NCBI RefSeq assembly: GCF_000224145.3 | Contig: NC_020166.2 | Coordinates: 1,305,966-1,369,965, forward strand | Source: Ciona intestinalis | Lineage: Eukaryota; Chordata; Ascidiacea; Phlebobranchia; Cionidae | DNA: 64,000 nt | Direction: 5' to 3' | Shown here: piece after piece, positions 1 through 12,615 of the stretch | Numbering within the stretch: position 1 is the first letter of the stretch | Layout: each line of letters opens with the position of its first letter | Position numbers and translations under genes: made by a program | Notes under the pieces: model-generated | What the model saw: only the letters and a program-made list of their open reading frames with translations | Told to the model about the DNA's origin: nothing | Database searches by the model: none

Positions 1-294
1 TAACTCTGGATATGTATTTAGTTTTTAAAAGTATTTATTGACATTAACAAAATATTAACAAATTAAGAATATATTCAGAATAGACAGCAAGAGAATGTAT
101 TGCGTGGCGAGGGTGGGGTCAGAATAAATGCAAATAAACTCCCCTTTTTGTTTGAGTTGTTGGAACATTTATTGTGCCTGGTAGCAGTAGCGTCAGAATA
201 CTTTTAAAACAGAAAGGCTTCCGTGTGACTTCAGATTTAGAGCAAAGTTTGATTATTATGACAAAAAAAAAACAGTGTAAGTTGGCTGTTATAC

Positions 295-789
295 CTTCTA
301 TTTCAATGTATCTTGATGGGGCGGTTGAGAACATGCGGTAAGGATCTTCTTTTGTCCCTGAGCCCCCAGTGGGTGGAGTTTTTTGGTCACGGTTCATGTC
401 TTCTAATGGATCTTCCCCAACCTTGGCGGCATCCATCAAGATTTTCTCGAAACCAACAGCAAGACCTCCTTCTGATGATGGGCATGGCTTTTTGACTGAA
501 AAATAGTTGTACAAGGTTAATAATTTATTTAGTTGGAAATAGGAATAAAAATGAGAAAATAAACATATTTTTACCATTGTTGTCCTAACTTTTAGGACAG
601 GTTAACTAGCCTGAAAAATTCTACTAAAACTCGTACCCAAAATGGTTAAATTTTAATAAATCAAAAAACAATAGTAAAGGTCGACTTACAGTTGAAGAAG
701 TTCATACTCGCCGTGGCATGCACTTGTCTTGCGATGAACGATTTTCTTCCAACTAAAACTGCGGCTTGGGTAAGTTTTCGTAGCGCCAT
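295..789 (-). CDS. COX5B: Cytochrome c oxidase subunit 5B-like, 5' portion (partial)
   Basis: Two exons are visible, 789..690 and 495..295, each with GT/AG borders (phase 1 at the junction). The product starts MALRKLTQAAVLVGRK, a basic presequence-like N-terminus suited to mitochondrial import. It continues with GFEKILMDAAKVGEDPLEDM and GGSGTKEDPYR. This follows the vertebrate COX5B pattern of an (I/L)M-AAK-G-DP helix followed by GASGTREDP. The zinc-binding cysteine part (CICEED...CPRCG in mammals) is not found in bases 1-290, so the remaining exon or exons should lie beyond the window start. In the family this is a nuclear-encoded, matrix-facing peripheral subunit of complex IV. The gene is head to head with CYP20A1, about 550 bases apart. 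The assignment rests on the conserved N-terminal half only; a diverged paralogue is possible. Confidence 0.66.
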
Positions 790-1336
790 GTTTGTAAGTT
801 ACCAAAAAACTTAAACCAAATCTAAATTAACGACAGAATAAAATAAGCCCTGTTGTTTTTAAACTCTGACTGAAAACCTTCCCTTTTTTTAACTTTTTTC
901 TTAACTCACGTACGCAGCAAATTCGTAAACTGTAGCAAGGTCAGCTGCAAAAGTGTTGCCGATTTATTAAGTATTTTTCCGGGTTTCAAAGATTTTACTG
1001 TTAAATAATATCTTTCTTATGTTCGTACATATAATTTTATAGATGCGCATTAATTTTTATGTTTATTGAATATTTAATATTTTTCAAACGTATTAACGTG
1101 TATATTGGAATTTAATTAGGCCACACTTGTAGGTGTTCTAATAAATCAGGTTTGCTGAAATGTCTGAACATACAGACTTAAGTTGTATGCTTTTTATACT
1201 TTTGTGCTTAAATTTAACTAAAAACAACCGTGCTACGTATTTTAACCAGCCATACGTTTGAAATTTAGAAAGTTTAGTTTAGTCCAAATAATATTCCTGA
1301 GTTATTAAATATATTATTTTGTCGAAAACTTTAAAT
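790..1336. promoter_or_regulatory. Shared divergent promoter interval COX5B / CYP20A1
   Basis: These 547 bases separate two divergent start codons. They are AT-rich and hold no ORF of note and no recognisable repeat. Both genes must take their promoter and 5' UTR from here. No TATA box stood out at a suitable distance from either start. Confidence 0.5.
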
Positions 1337-4300
1337 ATGTTGGAAGTTCATGTTACAATAACAGCTGTTGCAGTTCTTGCAGTGATATTGCTCCTGTTCC
1401 TTATTGGTCTTCTGTTCTATATTTACCCAGTGAGTATTATAACCTTGTAAAGTATGTGTAAATGTATGGTTTGTTAAATGCATAATAATTCAGATTGTAT
1501 TTTTAATACTTAAATTGCCTTACAGAGTTCAAATAAAGAGACAACAGTACCTGGACCTGCTGTTTCTGATATAAGGTACTCCTACACCACCTAATTCATC
1601 TTCAAATATCTAGCAACATGTGCAAAATCAATATCTTTCCATCATTGGTCAGTAGCACTTTATGTGCAAGACATTAACTGACAGTTGCTCCAACCCAGTA
1701 TTCGCTACTGGTTTACCTAAATAGTCAAAAACCATCACACACAAAAATGACTATGTGGTAACTGGATAGAAACTAGGTGTATAAAATACAGTATAACAAG
1801 TTGTAACTTCTCAATTTGCACCAGAAGACAAACTCTAATTAGTAATTACATACATTTTTATCCTAGAGATGGCAATCGAAGTGACATTGACAGAGCCGGG
1901 TCACTCCATCAATATCTTTGCAACCTCCATGCAGAACATGGAGATTTGGCTTCATTTCATTTCGACAAACAACTTATCATTTCAATTGCTGACTCAAAGT
2001 ATTTTGCTCCAAGATCGCAAGTGTTCCAATTGCCAGGTTACATTTTTATTCGTTTTGCTGGTTTAACTTTATGATATGACAATTAGAAATAAGAAATTTA
2101 TTACTTTTTTAAACACATGTCTTATTATGTTTTCAGATTTTCTTTATGAATTCTGGGAGCCAATGATCGGCAAAGAAAGCTTTGTTTTCTCACAGGGGGT
2201 TGATGTGTTTAAAAGAAGAGACAACATTGACTTTAAAGTTGACAAAAAAGTGAAGGAATTTTATGCGAAGATATTTAGACTGGTGAGTTTTGCTTGACAG
2301 TGAGCATGAGGTTTTTGAATACCCATGTGTGTCCGGTGTATAAGAAGTAACCAATGTTATACTACAACAATGAGCGTGATGGATTAATATTATTGAATTC
2401 ACTATGTTATATTATGTGATGCTACATTTTGCTCCTTTTTCCAGCTTGCTATCGAGTTGGAAGAGAAATGGCGAAAGCAACCTGAAGACCAGCATATACC
2501 ACTCACTCAACATTTAAAGGGGTTGGCAACTAAGGCTGTTTGCCAAATGATGTTTGGAGAGTCGTTTGCTGATGATGAAAGAGTAATTAAGCTATATAAG
2601 GCGTGGGATAAGGTGAGAACTCAAGTTTTTTGTTATGTAATTAACTTAATGTAATATGTAATACTGTATACCAAAAACCAAAGGTAGCAATTTTCATTAT
2701 AACTTTACTTAATTTAGTAGCATGTAGATGTCTGTATTATATTCTATATTATTATTTGCCTTTGGATATATATTGCAGTTTTTTGTTATGTACTAAACTT
2801 GATGTGATATGTAATTACCAAAGCAGCAATTTTCACAGTAGTATAATATAGATTAATTTGGTAGCACAGCTGCACTTTATTGTTATTTATGGGGGTCTTG
2901 GATATATGTTATAAAATTGTTGAATATTCACAGTGTTGGAATGAAGTGATGGCTGCCAGCAAAATGGAACCAACTAAATCAGAATCAGATGAAAAGAAAT
3001 GTAAGTTGAAATGGATGATAAATAAATTGTAGAACTAGTGGCAGTTGCATTAATATTTAACAGTAATTCTGTGTTTATGTCTACAGCATGTCCTGTTGTG
3101 CCTGTTGTGCTCACAATCATGTTGGACAGTTTAATGTCATTTATCCTTGTAGTTACAATTCACAAAACCATATTTCAAAACACCATTAAAAATATATATA
3201 TATATGTTTTGATGAAACAAATCACACCCACACAAATATTTAATTCATAAAACATATTCAGCTATTAAAGAGCTTCGAAGCTTGATGGAGAAAGCAATTG
3301 AAGAAAGATGGAAGAAATCGAAACATCTTGATGGGATCACACTTCTGGATGGTTTGCTCGCATCTTCCAATTCCTCTGTGTCTCCTCTTTCATCCGAACA
3401 ACTACTTTGTGATGTCATAACAATGTTCACAATTGGTGTGCAGGTTACAAATGCTGGTATGTGAACCTAAAAATATTCTGCTATTTTACTTGTGGCTATT
3501 AGGCATAACAGAACATTTAAATTAATTGCTACCTAACAGACGAAAAAAGTGAGACCAATTGTATTATAGAAAACATATATATATTGGGTTTTATTACAGT
3601 TAGGCCTATTCTGTATAACTACTACAACCAACTTTCTATTTAATAAATGCAAGCAAACATTTGATATAATTTAATTTGGTTTGATTTTGACCCATCTTTA
3701 CTTTGCAGTATTGTGCTGGTCGGTTTATTTCATCGCTGCTCATGACGATGTTCAAACAAAGCTAAGAAATAAACTTAATGAAGTTGAATCCCTGGATATT
3801 ATGCCACAGTCACTTAATGAAATGAAGTAAGTGGTGTGTGGTTTGATTAATAGTTGATCACCACTGTATTACCAAAGATATTGCAATGCGTGTGTATAGT
3901 TAAAATACTACTAGATACATTTGTGTTCTCTTTGATGAAGGAACTTATCCATAGTTGTTGGAACTTGTTGCTGAAGATTTGCAGTGTGTGGATAAGCAGC
4001 TATGACTTATGGTTGGCTTGGTCATTTTTATCGTCTTGGATGAGAGCTTGAGTGGATTATCCATGGTTGTCACTCTCATGTCCGTAGTCAGTTATTTCAG
4101 TGTGTGGATAAATAGACCTGTTTTATATAGAAATTAAGCGGCATTCATATTACACATTAAAAAATTCATGTATTCTTTACATTTGTTCTTGTGTTGTATT
4201 GACACTTAATTTTACCTCACTACAGATATATGCAGAGTATTATAAAGGAAAGCATTCGTTGCAGTGGAGTGTTCTCATATAGTGGTAGAGTGGAAGATAT

Positions 4301-6009
4301 AGATATCACTGTGGGTGATCACCTTGTACCTAAAGGGGTAAGTTTAAAGAAAAGGCTAAGTATACAATGGGCATAAGCGAATTGATTTTGAATTTTTAGC
4401 AAAATCTAGAGTGACATGGCTTAAGTGCAGTTTGTAGTTGTAAAACATTTAAATTGTTGTGGTGAATGCAATAAATTTTGGCTTTGCTCTCTTTGTATTG
4501 CTATGGCTGAAATCTCTAATGCATATTTGGCACCTCAGACGCCCCTAAAATTACAATTAGAGCATTGTTTGTAACTACATCAGGTTAACATTTGTGTACT
4601 TGTATACCTTACACATGGTGGAAAAGTTGATAATAGTAGAACAGCTCTGGCCTAAATCTCAGGTTCCATGGTATGCCTCACTCATGTAGAACTGAGTCAG
4701 TGAACATTGTTAATGTTTACCAACTATATACATTATAATTTCTGTACAATACTTACATGGTAAACTGATTTGTGACTTATGTTTTGAATGTTTCCAATAT
4801 CTTCAGACACCAATCATAGAAGCTTTGATGTTTCCCATGCAATCTGATGCATTTGAATCTCCAGACATGTAAGTGTGTAATGTAATGTCAGACCAACAGG
4901 AACGCATAAACTATCTAACAATGTAGATATTAAAAGGTAAGAAATAAGTGTTCAAGGTGTAAAATCAATTTCAAAGCACTACAGTAATCTGACAGTTGAA
5001 AATTCAAATACAATACACACATTGACACATATATATTGTTTGTTCACTGTATATATATAAACAAACAATATATATATATTAACAATATATGTATACAATA
5101 TATATATATTGTTTGTTTACTGTACATAAATCTTCCAATTAGTGTTTTCTTGATTACCAACAAAAGGATTCAACTTCGACTGTGCTGGCATTAATGTAAT
5201 TATTTTGGTTAGTTTCATGTAATTTTAGAAAAATACATAATACTAATTATTTCCAGGTTTAATCCCAAAAACTTTTCTGACGCAACAAAATCGGTGAACC
5301 CTCTCACTTACATTCCATTTGCTTTTGGTGGAAGTCGGCACAAGCCACAAGACAGGTCAATATTTTTGTTGTATTGTGGTGTGATTGCAATGTTGGGAAT
5401 AATCTTATTAATAAACATGGGAAACCTCATTGATTAATGTGGTGAATGCAATATACTTTGGCTGTTTGTGTGTATATACCTAGGTGAATTAGTGTGATTG
5501 CAATGTATAAGTTAACCGGGTTTGAAGTCAACTTTACCATAAATTGGATCAGACTGTCACTGATGATGCTACTTATTGGCCAAATACATCTATCGATTTT
5601 TGTTTGCTGCATGTTTTTCGTGAGCACTTGGTGTATTCTGTTAACTTATGGTGCAACAAGAATTTTTAAACAAAGGTGCTGGATCAGGCCAGATTCCCAG
5701 AATATACCGCAGTAAACTGTCTTGTAAAGTTCTTAGCAATTGTGCAGTATTATCCTTTTGCACTATAAGTATAGCAACATTTATTCTCTATCCAGCAACT
5801 TTTAAACCCTATTTTGCAGTTTGGTATATCTTCTTGTGTCCATCACTGTCGCTTCTCTGTTTCGTACTCTAAGAATTTCATTGGCTGGAAAAGAGGTTGA
5901 CCCTCAGTCTGCTAACTACGAGTCCTTCGTTGCCCTGCCGAGCACTGAGGAAGTTTGGGTGACTGTGGGGGGGAAGCTAGATGTGGAAACTGTGGGAGAA
6001 AACAACTGA
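1337..6009 (+). CDS. CYP20A1: Cytochrome P450 family 20 (CYP20A1 orthologue)
   Basis: Twelve exons: 1337..1429, 1526..1575, 1867..2036, 2137..2282, 2445..2612, 2934..3000, 3262..3456, 3709..3826, 4226..4337, 4807..4868, 5257..5355, 5820..6009. Together they give 1470 bases, 489 residues (human 462). An N-terminal membrane anchor (about residues 6-30, AVLAVILLLFLIGLLFYIY) is followed by DGNRSDIDRAGSLHQYLCNL, which matches human CYP20A1 DGN-PDI--SGSLHEFL-NL. The helix-K ExxR motif is present as ESIR in exon 9. The tail STEEVWVTV matches human SREEAWITV. Where the family has the proximal heme ligand (human FSGTQECPEL), this protein reads FGGSRHKPQD, so the cysteine is replaced by lysine and no cysteine lies nearby. 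CYP20A1 is an orphan P450 of unknown substrate, and the lost ligand makes classical monooxygenase activity doubtful. Identity is secure; function is unknown. Confidence 0.93.
1650..1830 (+). repeat. SINE body fragment in CYP20A1 intron 2
   Basis: The segment shares the string 'caacccagt..t..ctac/act..ggtt' and the following 'tggtaact...gtgtataa' layout with the SINE body at 9070-9260. The tRNA-like head is missing, so this is a truncated or decayed copy. Confidence 0.5.
2294..2380 (+). repeat. Single unit of the ~65-bp 'gtgagcatgagg' repeat
   Basis: One diverged unit ('gacagtgagcatgagg...gtgtgtccggtgtataagaag') of the repeat that forms an array at 39305-39780. It starts about 11 bases inside CYP20A1 intron 4. 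A second unit start ('caatgagcgtgatgg') follows. Confidence 0.7.
5020..5130. repeat. AT microsatellite with inverted repeats
   Basis: In CYP20A1 intron 10, runs of TATATA are interleaved with 'attgtttgttcactg' and 'aaacaaacaat'. The two orientations can pair, so the stretch can fold into a long hairpin. Confidence 0.7.
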
Positions 6010-7357
6010 GTGGACGTTAGTACAGGTACAAGTGGGTTGGACTTGGACTTATATTTTTCCGATGTCTGTATGCTTATTGTAAGGCTAGCGTATGAAGTAG
6101 GGTAGCTTGGAAATCTCTATGTTTTTTAAGCCGATTTTTAATGACAGCACACACCCAAAAAATACCTTACTGGTTATAAGGGTCAAGTTTAAGGGAGGCA
6201 TTATGTATTGCAGTACCCGTGTTTTAAGCATATAATAACTGCGACTCTGCTTATTCACACTATTTGTTATTGGCCAACAGAAATGGCCCAGTACTGGTAG
6301 AATTTGTGCTTTATAAGTTTATATCTGTTTGCTATCTGTGGCTTTTGAAGAGGAAGTATAAGATTAAGTATATACATTATAGGTGGCTTGGAAGTGTATG
6401 TAGCTTTCTAGTATATATGTAGTCGCTTAAAAATTAGTTACTTAAAGCAAAGAAGTGTACTTGCCATATTATGTGATACTTAAAATATCTTGTATAACCT
6501 AAAAACTTCTGTACAAAACTGTGCCAAGAAAAGTTTCTTTTTTTTTGTTTCACGCAAAACTTTATCTTGGTTCTGAGTATTAAATAAGTAATGACATTGT
6601 AACTTTAGTTTGTGCAATATAAAGCTGGCTGTTTCTGCTATGATGAATTTGCTTGTACGTACATGCAGTGTTGGTGCAGTAAACTTAAACCCTAAGCAAC
6701 CTGATTTTGTTTTGCAACAGGATATTATTTATTAGCTTACTATGAATGTGATGAAAGTGTTATATGAAAGCAGGGCGTCATAACACAGGTATCTACGGTT
6801 TATGAACTGGAGGTTACAAACCGGTATCAACCCTCTTGGTTGATCAAGCTGTAAGTGGCTATAAGATGTATGGTACTGTTGCATAGTATAGGTGGCTGTA
6901 CAGTATCCGATTTCGTCCTTTTTGTCTGGATTTCGCTGCCGCATGCGGAATTGGTAATGGGTTTACCTTCTGCCTGTTTTAACCTCTACAGGAGTATACC
7001 AATGAGCAGAGATGCCTAAATGTGTAAAATCCCCACTAAAATTCGCTTTTCGTTTGTATGGCCACTTTAACGCATGCAAGAATATAACTTTGTTGTGGAT
7101 AATTGCAAAGGATGAAATAACTAGGTATCTGCACCAATTCTCACTCAATACTGGTTCACAAACATTTTTCAAAATATCTTGTTTTATTTATTTACCATTA
7201 GCAATGAAACTCTTGTACAACACGGCCACAAAAATGTGCCAAACAATAATCAACAATTACATTTGAACTGGAATCGAAAATAAATATTTGAAAGTTGGCA
7301 ACTTATAGCAGCCATTCGTACATATGCGGAACCAAATATTGAACATAGATGATTTGT
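6010..7357. other. Convergent intergenic region CYP20A1 / HADHB
   Basis: This holds the 3' ends of both genes and no gene that I can support. On the minus strand, 'tttatttatt' near 7184-7195 offers AATAAA signals for HADHB. Short ORFs here lack family resemblance. Confidence 0.6.
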
Positions 7358-10300
7358 TTAATAATCTGGATGTCTCTCCACTATCATAGCATGGCCCTGT
7401 AGAATATACAACATGATTAACATGTGCTTTATTTAATCAATTGCCCATTTTATAACCGCATAGACATTTTCATGACTGATAAGTTGTTGTTTGGTGTCTA
7501 AAAAGTAATCCAGTTTGATTCTAATGTTGTAAAACCATGGATCTTGTAGACACAATGTTATTTTACGTATACTTGCTTGGCTAAAATAATGCCCATATAG
7601 AATAGAATGTACTAATACAATGTTGAGGCAATGGGACAACCATGACTTAAATCCCACATCCCATTTTATGTCCCAATATAATACTTCACCCACGTAGGAT
7701 AATAAATGGCTGACATTGACACTATAGTCGCAGAACACCATACTTACAATACCACCAGCTGCACACGCAGCAAGCAAAGCATATTTTCCATCTTCCGCCT
7801 TCAACCTGTTAGCGCATGTAGTGACAAGTCTTGAACCAGTTGCACCAAACGGATGTCCAATAGATAGTGAACCACCCCATAAGTTAAACTTATCCATGGG
7901 AGGGGCTCCAACCTGTTAATTGAATTTCGTTTGAAACAAATTTCATCTTTAGGATTTAAATTGCATATTACTGAAGTAAATTTTATACTCCGGATTTAAA
8001 TTGCATATTACTAGTCCTATCCATACCCAAAAACGTGTGATTTGCATATCTACTAGTCCTGTTCAGAGTTACATTAGTTTACTTGGTGTGTTGTAGTTAG
8101 TTTGGCTGTGTGTTGTAGTTAGTTTGGCTATTTTAACTTTCCATATCTTATTAAACTAATCAGAACACTCGAGGACAGCCATATAAATAGAAAGGGGATA
8201 AGGGGGATATAATAAATGGCTTCAAATGTGCAGGACTGTTGCTAAAGTTACTCTTTTAGGGCAATTGGTTATAAATCACATTAAACTTTACACTGTATTC
8301 ACAGTTTCTTTGTAATTTGTTATTTTTATATTCAAATATCTAACTGTGTTTTTGTTTCTTACCTTTCCTTGTCTGTTCATATGTTTCTGGGCAAAGTAGT
8401 CGGATTCCATGGCTGCTAAGTTAGCAAGGATTTGACCCTGTGAATTGTGGAAATGTTTATATTTGTCAATGTTATGTATACTGGTGTTAGGTGTATTATA
8501 CTGAAGTGCAGTTATGAAACCATTAAAAATGGGCAAAGTAAAAACTTTGGTTCAGATAGATAATTTTTAAAGAATATGCTAAAAAACCTTGCTTTCTACT
8601 ATGGTTTGAAGCACACCTATTAGGAAATCTGACTTTGTTTTTTTCTGACTTTGTTTTTTTTTAATAAATAGTTAACAACATACTTACTGCAAATGCTTCA
8701 TGGTATTCAAACACATCGATATCATTAAGTGTTAAACCCCCCTTCTCCAGCACCGTTGGTGTGGTGTATGCTGGCCCAAGTAACAGTTGATCTTTGGGGT
8801 CCTGGGACATGTAGGTGTAGGATCTGTAACACCACACAGCTCGCATTTTAGTATTGCAAAACACAGGCCGTAAAACTGGTTTTACATACAACAACGTTTT
8901 ATTTTATCTTATACCCAAGTGTGCATTTTGAGATTCAATCCTGTTTTTTTTTTGATTAAATATATTATTTAGTATTGCAGCACATACCGGTGCCGTGGTA
9001 TAGTGGTTAGCACGCCTGCCTGTAACCCAGAGGTAATGGGTTCAAGGCTTGATGCTGCTACCATTGTTGGCGTATGTGTCTTTGGGAAAGACACTTAACG
9101 GCGATGGCTCCAACCCAGTGGTCACTAATGGGTTGTCTAAATTATCAGCCATACATAAAAAATACGAAAAATACAACAAAAAAATAATCACCCACAAAGT
9201 AACATACATGGTAACTCGTAAGCTGGCACAAGGTGTTAAACCTGTGTTATAACGACTGTCGTTTTCTGGCCACGCGAGGATAAATTAAGTTACATTCATT
9301 CATTCATACCATAAAATTTTTATGTTTAAGATATTATTTATCAGAATTCACCTCAAATAAGCTTTTGGTTTGAATCCCATTGCTTTTGCTTTGTTCTCTT
9401 CCATTAGAAGAACGGCACTTGCTCCATCACTCTGTAAAAAGTTAAATGAAGGGTTGTATTAGATTAATATTCCCTTTTTATAGTGGGCACAACAATACAC
9501 AAACCCCCTGTATTTTATAAAGTTTTTGTCACATCACATTATCAGTTTCAATTACATAATGTAAATGCAATTCCTGATGGTTACATGTCTATATATGATG
9601 AATATTCTTTAGTAAGAAAAGATTATACTTACCAAGAAAGAGGAGTTAGCAGCTGTAATCGTTCCGTGTGGTTTAATGAAAGCTGGTCTCATCTTAGCCA
9701 TCTTCTCCATTGGAGTAATTCGAATACCATTGTCACTGGTTACTGTTTCTGCCACTCCTGTTAACAAGTACATTGTGAGGTCCTACATCCTACAACGACG
9801 GAACCTGAGATTTAGGCCAGGATGACCCATGGCCCATGGCACCCAGGGTACGACAACAACATGACCATTGTCCAATATATTAAAGCAGTGTTTGTTAAGC
9901 TTTATACCGAGGAACATAAACTTGTCAATGGTGTCAATTGAGCATTGAACTTGGTATGACTATACTTCGGTTACGATGCAAGCACCTAACCACTGAGCCA
10001 CAGCACCAAATCACCTTCACACACAAACAATATGTAGATAATCATACCTGGTACTTTGTATTCAAGGACATCAGATAGGTTCCCATCCTCAGTGGCTTTT
10101 TTAGCTAAGGAGTGAGATCTCAATGCAAACTCATCTTGTGCTTGTCGTGTAATACCAAACGCAGCTGCAAGTCTGTCAGCTGAATGTCCCATCACTTCGT
10201 CTGTAGAGAACTCAGCAATGGCTGGCAACTGTGTATGATGTATGAATAAATAACAGTATTAGTTATCGGCTTAACATCAGGGGTGACACAGTTTTAACCA

Positions 10301-11790
10301 AGATATGCTTTGATAGCATTCATCTATTTGGTCTCAACTTACTTCAGGACTGAAATATCTGACTGGGCTTCCAATTACTTTAGCTGCATGTCCCAACATA
10401 CCCATGGTAGATTTCGTCTGCAAAAAAATAAGGTAAAAACCAGGAAACACTGGAATTAATGAAATAGCAACACTGTTTACCTTGTTCATTTGTAGCATGA
10501 GGGATCTCATCTTTCTATTGAATCGAATTGGAACATCAGACATAAAGTCAACCCCACCAGCAACTACGCAGTCTAACTGACCACTCGCAATCATGTTCAA
10601 ACCTGACAAATAACAGTGTAGAGTATTTTATAACATATGTTTAACAATTCTGACAACCCATAAGAAACCAGTAGGTTGAAGCAATTGCTGTTAAGTAACT
10701 TGCACAAGGACACAGGCCCAATAAGGTGGCAGCAACGAGTATTCCAGGGTAGAAGAGGCAGGCACGCTAATCACGGTGCCACGACACCAGGCATATAAAC
10801 CCACCTGTGGTCATAGCTTGGTTGGAAGATATACAAGCTTGTGTGACGGTGTGTGCTGGGGTTTTGTTTGAAATACCGGCACCAAGAGCTGCTTCTCGAG
10901 CTATATTGGCGGTTTTTGATTCCTGAAAAAAAAAATAACCACCAACCGATTAAAGTTTAATTCATAGCAGGTTTTCATTTCAGAAAAATAAATACATAAT
11001 TAAGAGCCAGTAGAAATTTAATTTACTCTGAAATGAATAAAAGAACAGAACTCCAATACCAAAGTTAGACTTTGGTACAACTTTACTACAATAGAGGTTA
11101 ATCTTATAAGAACGTTAATTACTTGAATAACTGTCCCAATAACCACATATTCTATGCTGTCCTTGGGAAGTCCAGTTCTCTTCAGCAAACCTTTGATTGC
11201 TTCACGTTGCAAATCATGGGGCATCAGTTCTTTGTACCTTTAAATATAATAAAGTGAAACATAGAAATAAAGTTAAAAAGAGATCGTAGAATTAAAGGTC
11301 AACTTACTGAGTACCAGACATTAGGAACGGCGTTCTTACACCTTCCACAAGAACAACATTTCGAACACCAGATTTTCCAAGTGTTGCCTTGGACTTTTTG
11401 GTTGCATGCTTGTTCGTGGAGCAACTCAGGCTACGGAGAGAAGCTGGAAACACAAACATGTTAAACAAATTAAGTTGGTACTGTTCTTGAAGGTCATAGC
11501 AGTAAATAACCTCTTTTATTAGTAGGAAAATGAGTGTTGTTATGGTTTTGTGGCTTGTAAAAGCAATTATCAAGGCATTGTAGTGGTTTTAGTATAAGGA
11601 TAACCAAAAACGCTACATAGAAACATATTTAAGGTAAACGTTTTATGTAATAATGAAAAATTACCGAAAGTACTGGCTAGTACCAATGCGGTGTTGTTGT
11701 AATACATTTGTAGAGTTTTATAAATATACCTGAAACGTGTGCAGACGTCGGTGTGAATTTGGAAACAGCTTTTCCGAGGCTGGCCATCAT
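7358..11790 (-). CDS. HADHB: Trifunctional enzyme subunit beta, mitochondrial (3-ketoacyl-CoA thiolase)
   Basis: Thirteen exons on the minus strand: 11790..11730, 11443..11308, 11237..11123, 10922..10805, 10602..10481, 10417..10343, 10228..10048, 9757..9633, 9431..9352, 8823..8688, 8437..8363, 7912..7748, 7396..7358. They total 1428 bases, 475 residues (human 474). The start [14 protein letters not shown] allows either of two adjacent ATGs. Conserved blocks include [19 protein letters not shown], the active-site cysteine in [23 protein letters not shown] with the catalytic His, [12 protein letters not shown], and the terminal CAAGG-GHAMIVE. The family cleaves 3-ketoacyl-CoA to acetyl-CoA in the last step of long-chain beta-oxidation, bound to HADHA at the inner mitochondrial membrane. 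The gene diverges from HADHA. Introns carry several SINE copies. Confidence 0.97.
8988..9310 (+). repeat. tRNA-derived SINE, near full length, in HADHB intron 9
   Basis: The head reads 'gccgtggtatagtggttag', a pol III A-box-like segment. A B-box-like 'gggttcaaggc' lies about 40 bases on. A non-tRNA body follows ('gtgtctttgggaaagacactta', 'caacccagtggtcactaatggg'), then a tail of 'attcattcattcat'. The layout (tRNA head, unique body, simple tail) resembles the composite SINE described from Ciona. It is too degenerate for a working tRNA. It lies antisense to HADHB, and related fragments recur throughout the window. Confidence 0.85.
9772..10010 (-). repeat. tRNA-derived SINE copy in HADHB intron 7
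   Basis: Read on the minus strand, the head 'gctgtggctcagtggttagg' at 9985-10008 gives the A box. The reverse of 'cctgagatttaggccagg' belongs to the alternative body found at 45530-45600. Confidence 0.7.
10655..10797 (-). repeat. tRNA-derived SINE copy in HADHB intron 4
   Basis: On the minus strand the head reads 'gtggcaccgtgattagcgtg', followed by the body reverse of 'caaggacacaggccc' and 'gacaacccataag'. Confidence 0.7.
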
Positions 11791-12615
11791 ACTTGCAATG
11801 CGAAAACGAAATTTAAAAACGGAGAAATTAATTTACCAAGCAGTCCCTGAAACAGACGAACAAATATATACGAAGTTAAAACGAAAGAATGAATTGACTA
11901 TAAATGAACTGAAGACATACAAGTTTCCCAACCAATGGAAATTGAACAGTGTTTACACGTTAATTTATTATTCGAGTAATCTATCAAATTTAGCCGTAAA
12001 AAAGTACCGGAAATGGTTAAAATTATATAAAATTACATTATATGCGATCTATTTCAGTTATACATGCAAATTAACAGTTTAAAAAGTAATTTTTTAAGTT
12101 TTTTAGGACCTAATTTTAATGATGCGGCATCACTGTTTAGAGGTTATTTCGGATTCTATTTCAAATCGGACTTTGGAACTTCTACTTCGCCCCTTGTTTA
12201 AATACTTCCGATACCTGTTAAGCCGAATATCATTTAGTAGGTGAAACTTATGTACTGTTAATAGCGATTCGTTTAATAAAATTCGGCCTTAAATAACGGG
12301 ATAGAGGTAAAAATTGCGTAAACATTTACCGGCAAAGTGACCTCTACGAAAGCACGCATGACTGCTTTTCACATCGGCGAAGGAATTGTAAAATTTGTAA
12401 ACGTAAGGACGCCTGGTTCATTTTGAGGTGGAAGAGCTGTGTTGTACTTGTTAATCACTGCATTTAGTGATTAGGTAACTTTGTATGCGCTGCTACGCTT
12501 TCGTATATATGTACGGCAATGTATATGGTGCGCATTTACTGAGGGTTTTATTTGTGGCAGGATAAACGGTTTGTTTTGTTGCTTCTAATAATTTATTTTC
12601 TGGAATTCTGTAAAG
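11791..12615. promoter_or_regulatory. Divergent promoter interval HADHB / HADHA
   Basis: These 825 bases lie between the HADHB and HADHA start codons. No repeat copies are seen. A 109-codon open frame runs into it from 11753 on the plus strand, but it starts inside HADHB exon 1 and has no recognisable features. The short spacing makes a shared bidirectional promoter likely; no clear nuclear-receptor direct repeat was found by eye. Confidence 0.6.

Noticed and set aside
1-290. Last COX5B exon with the CxxC zinc site
   Set aside because: No cysteine-bearing segment or matching acceptor exists on the minus strand here. The exon must be outside the window.
8990-9045. Functional tRNA gene
   Set aside because: Only A- and B-box-like segments are preserved. 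The cloverleaf stems do not pair and the sequence continues into a SINE body.
11753-12082. 109-codon plus-strand ORF in the HADHB/HADHA interval
   Set aside because: It overlaps HADHB exon 1 in antisense, has low-complexity Lys/Asn/Tyr content expected in AT-rich DNA, and shows no recognised domain.
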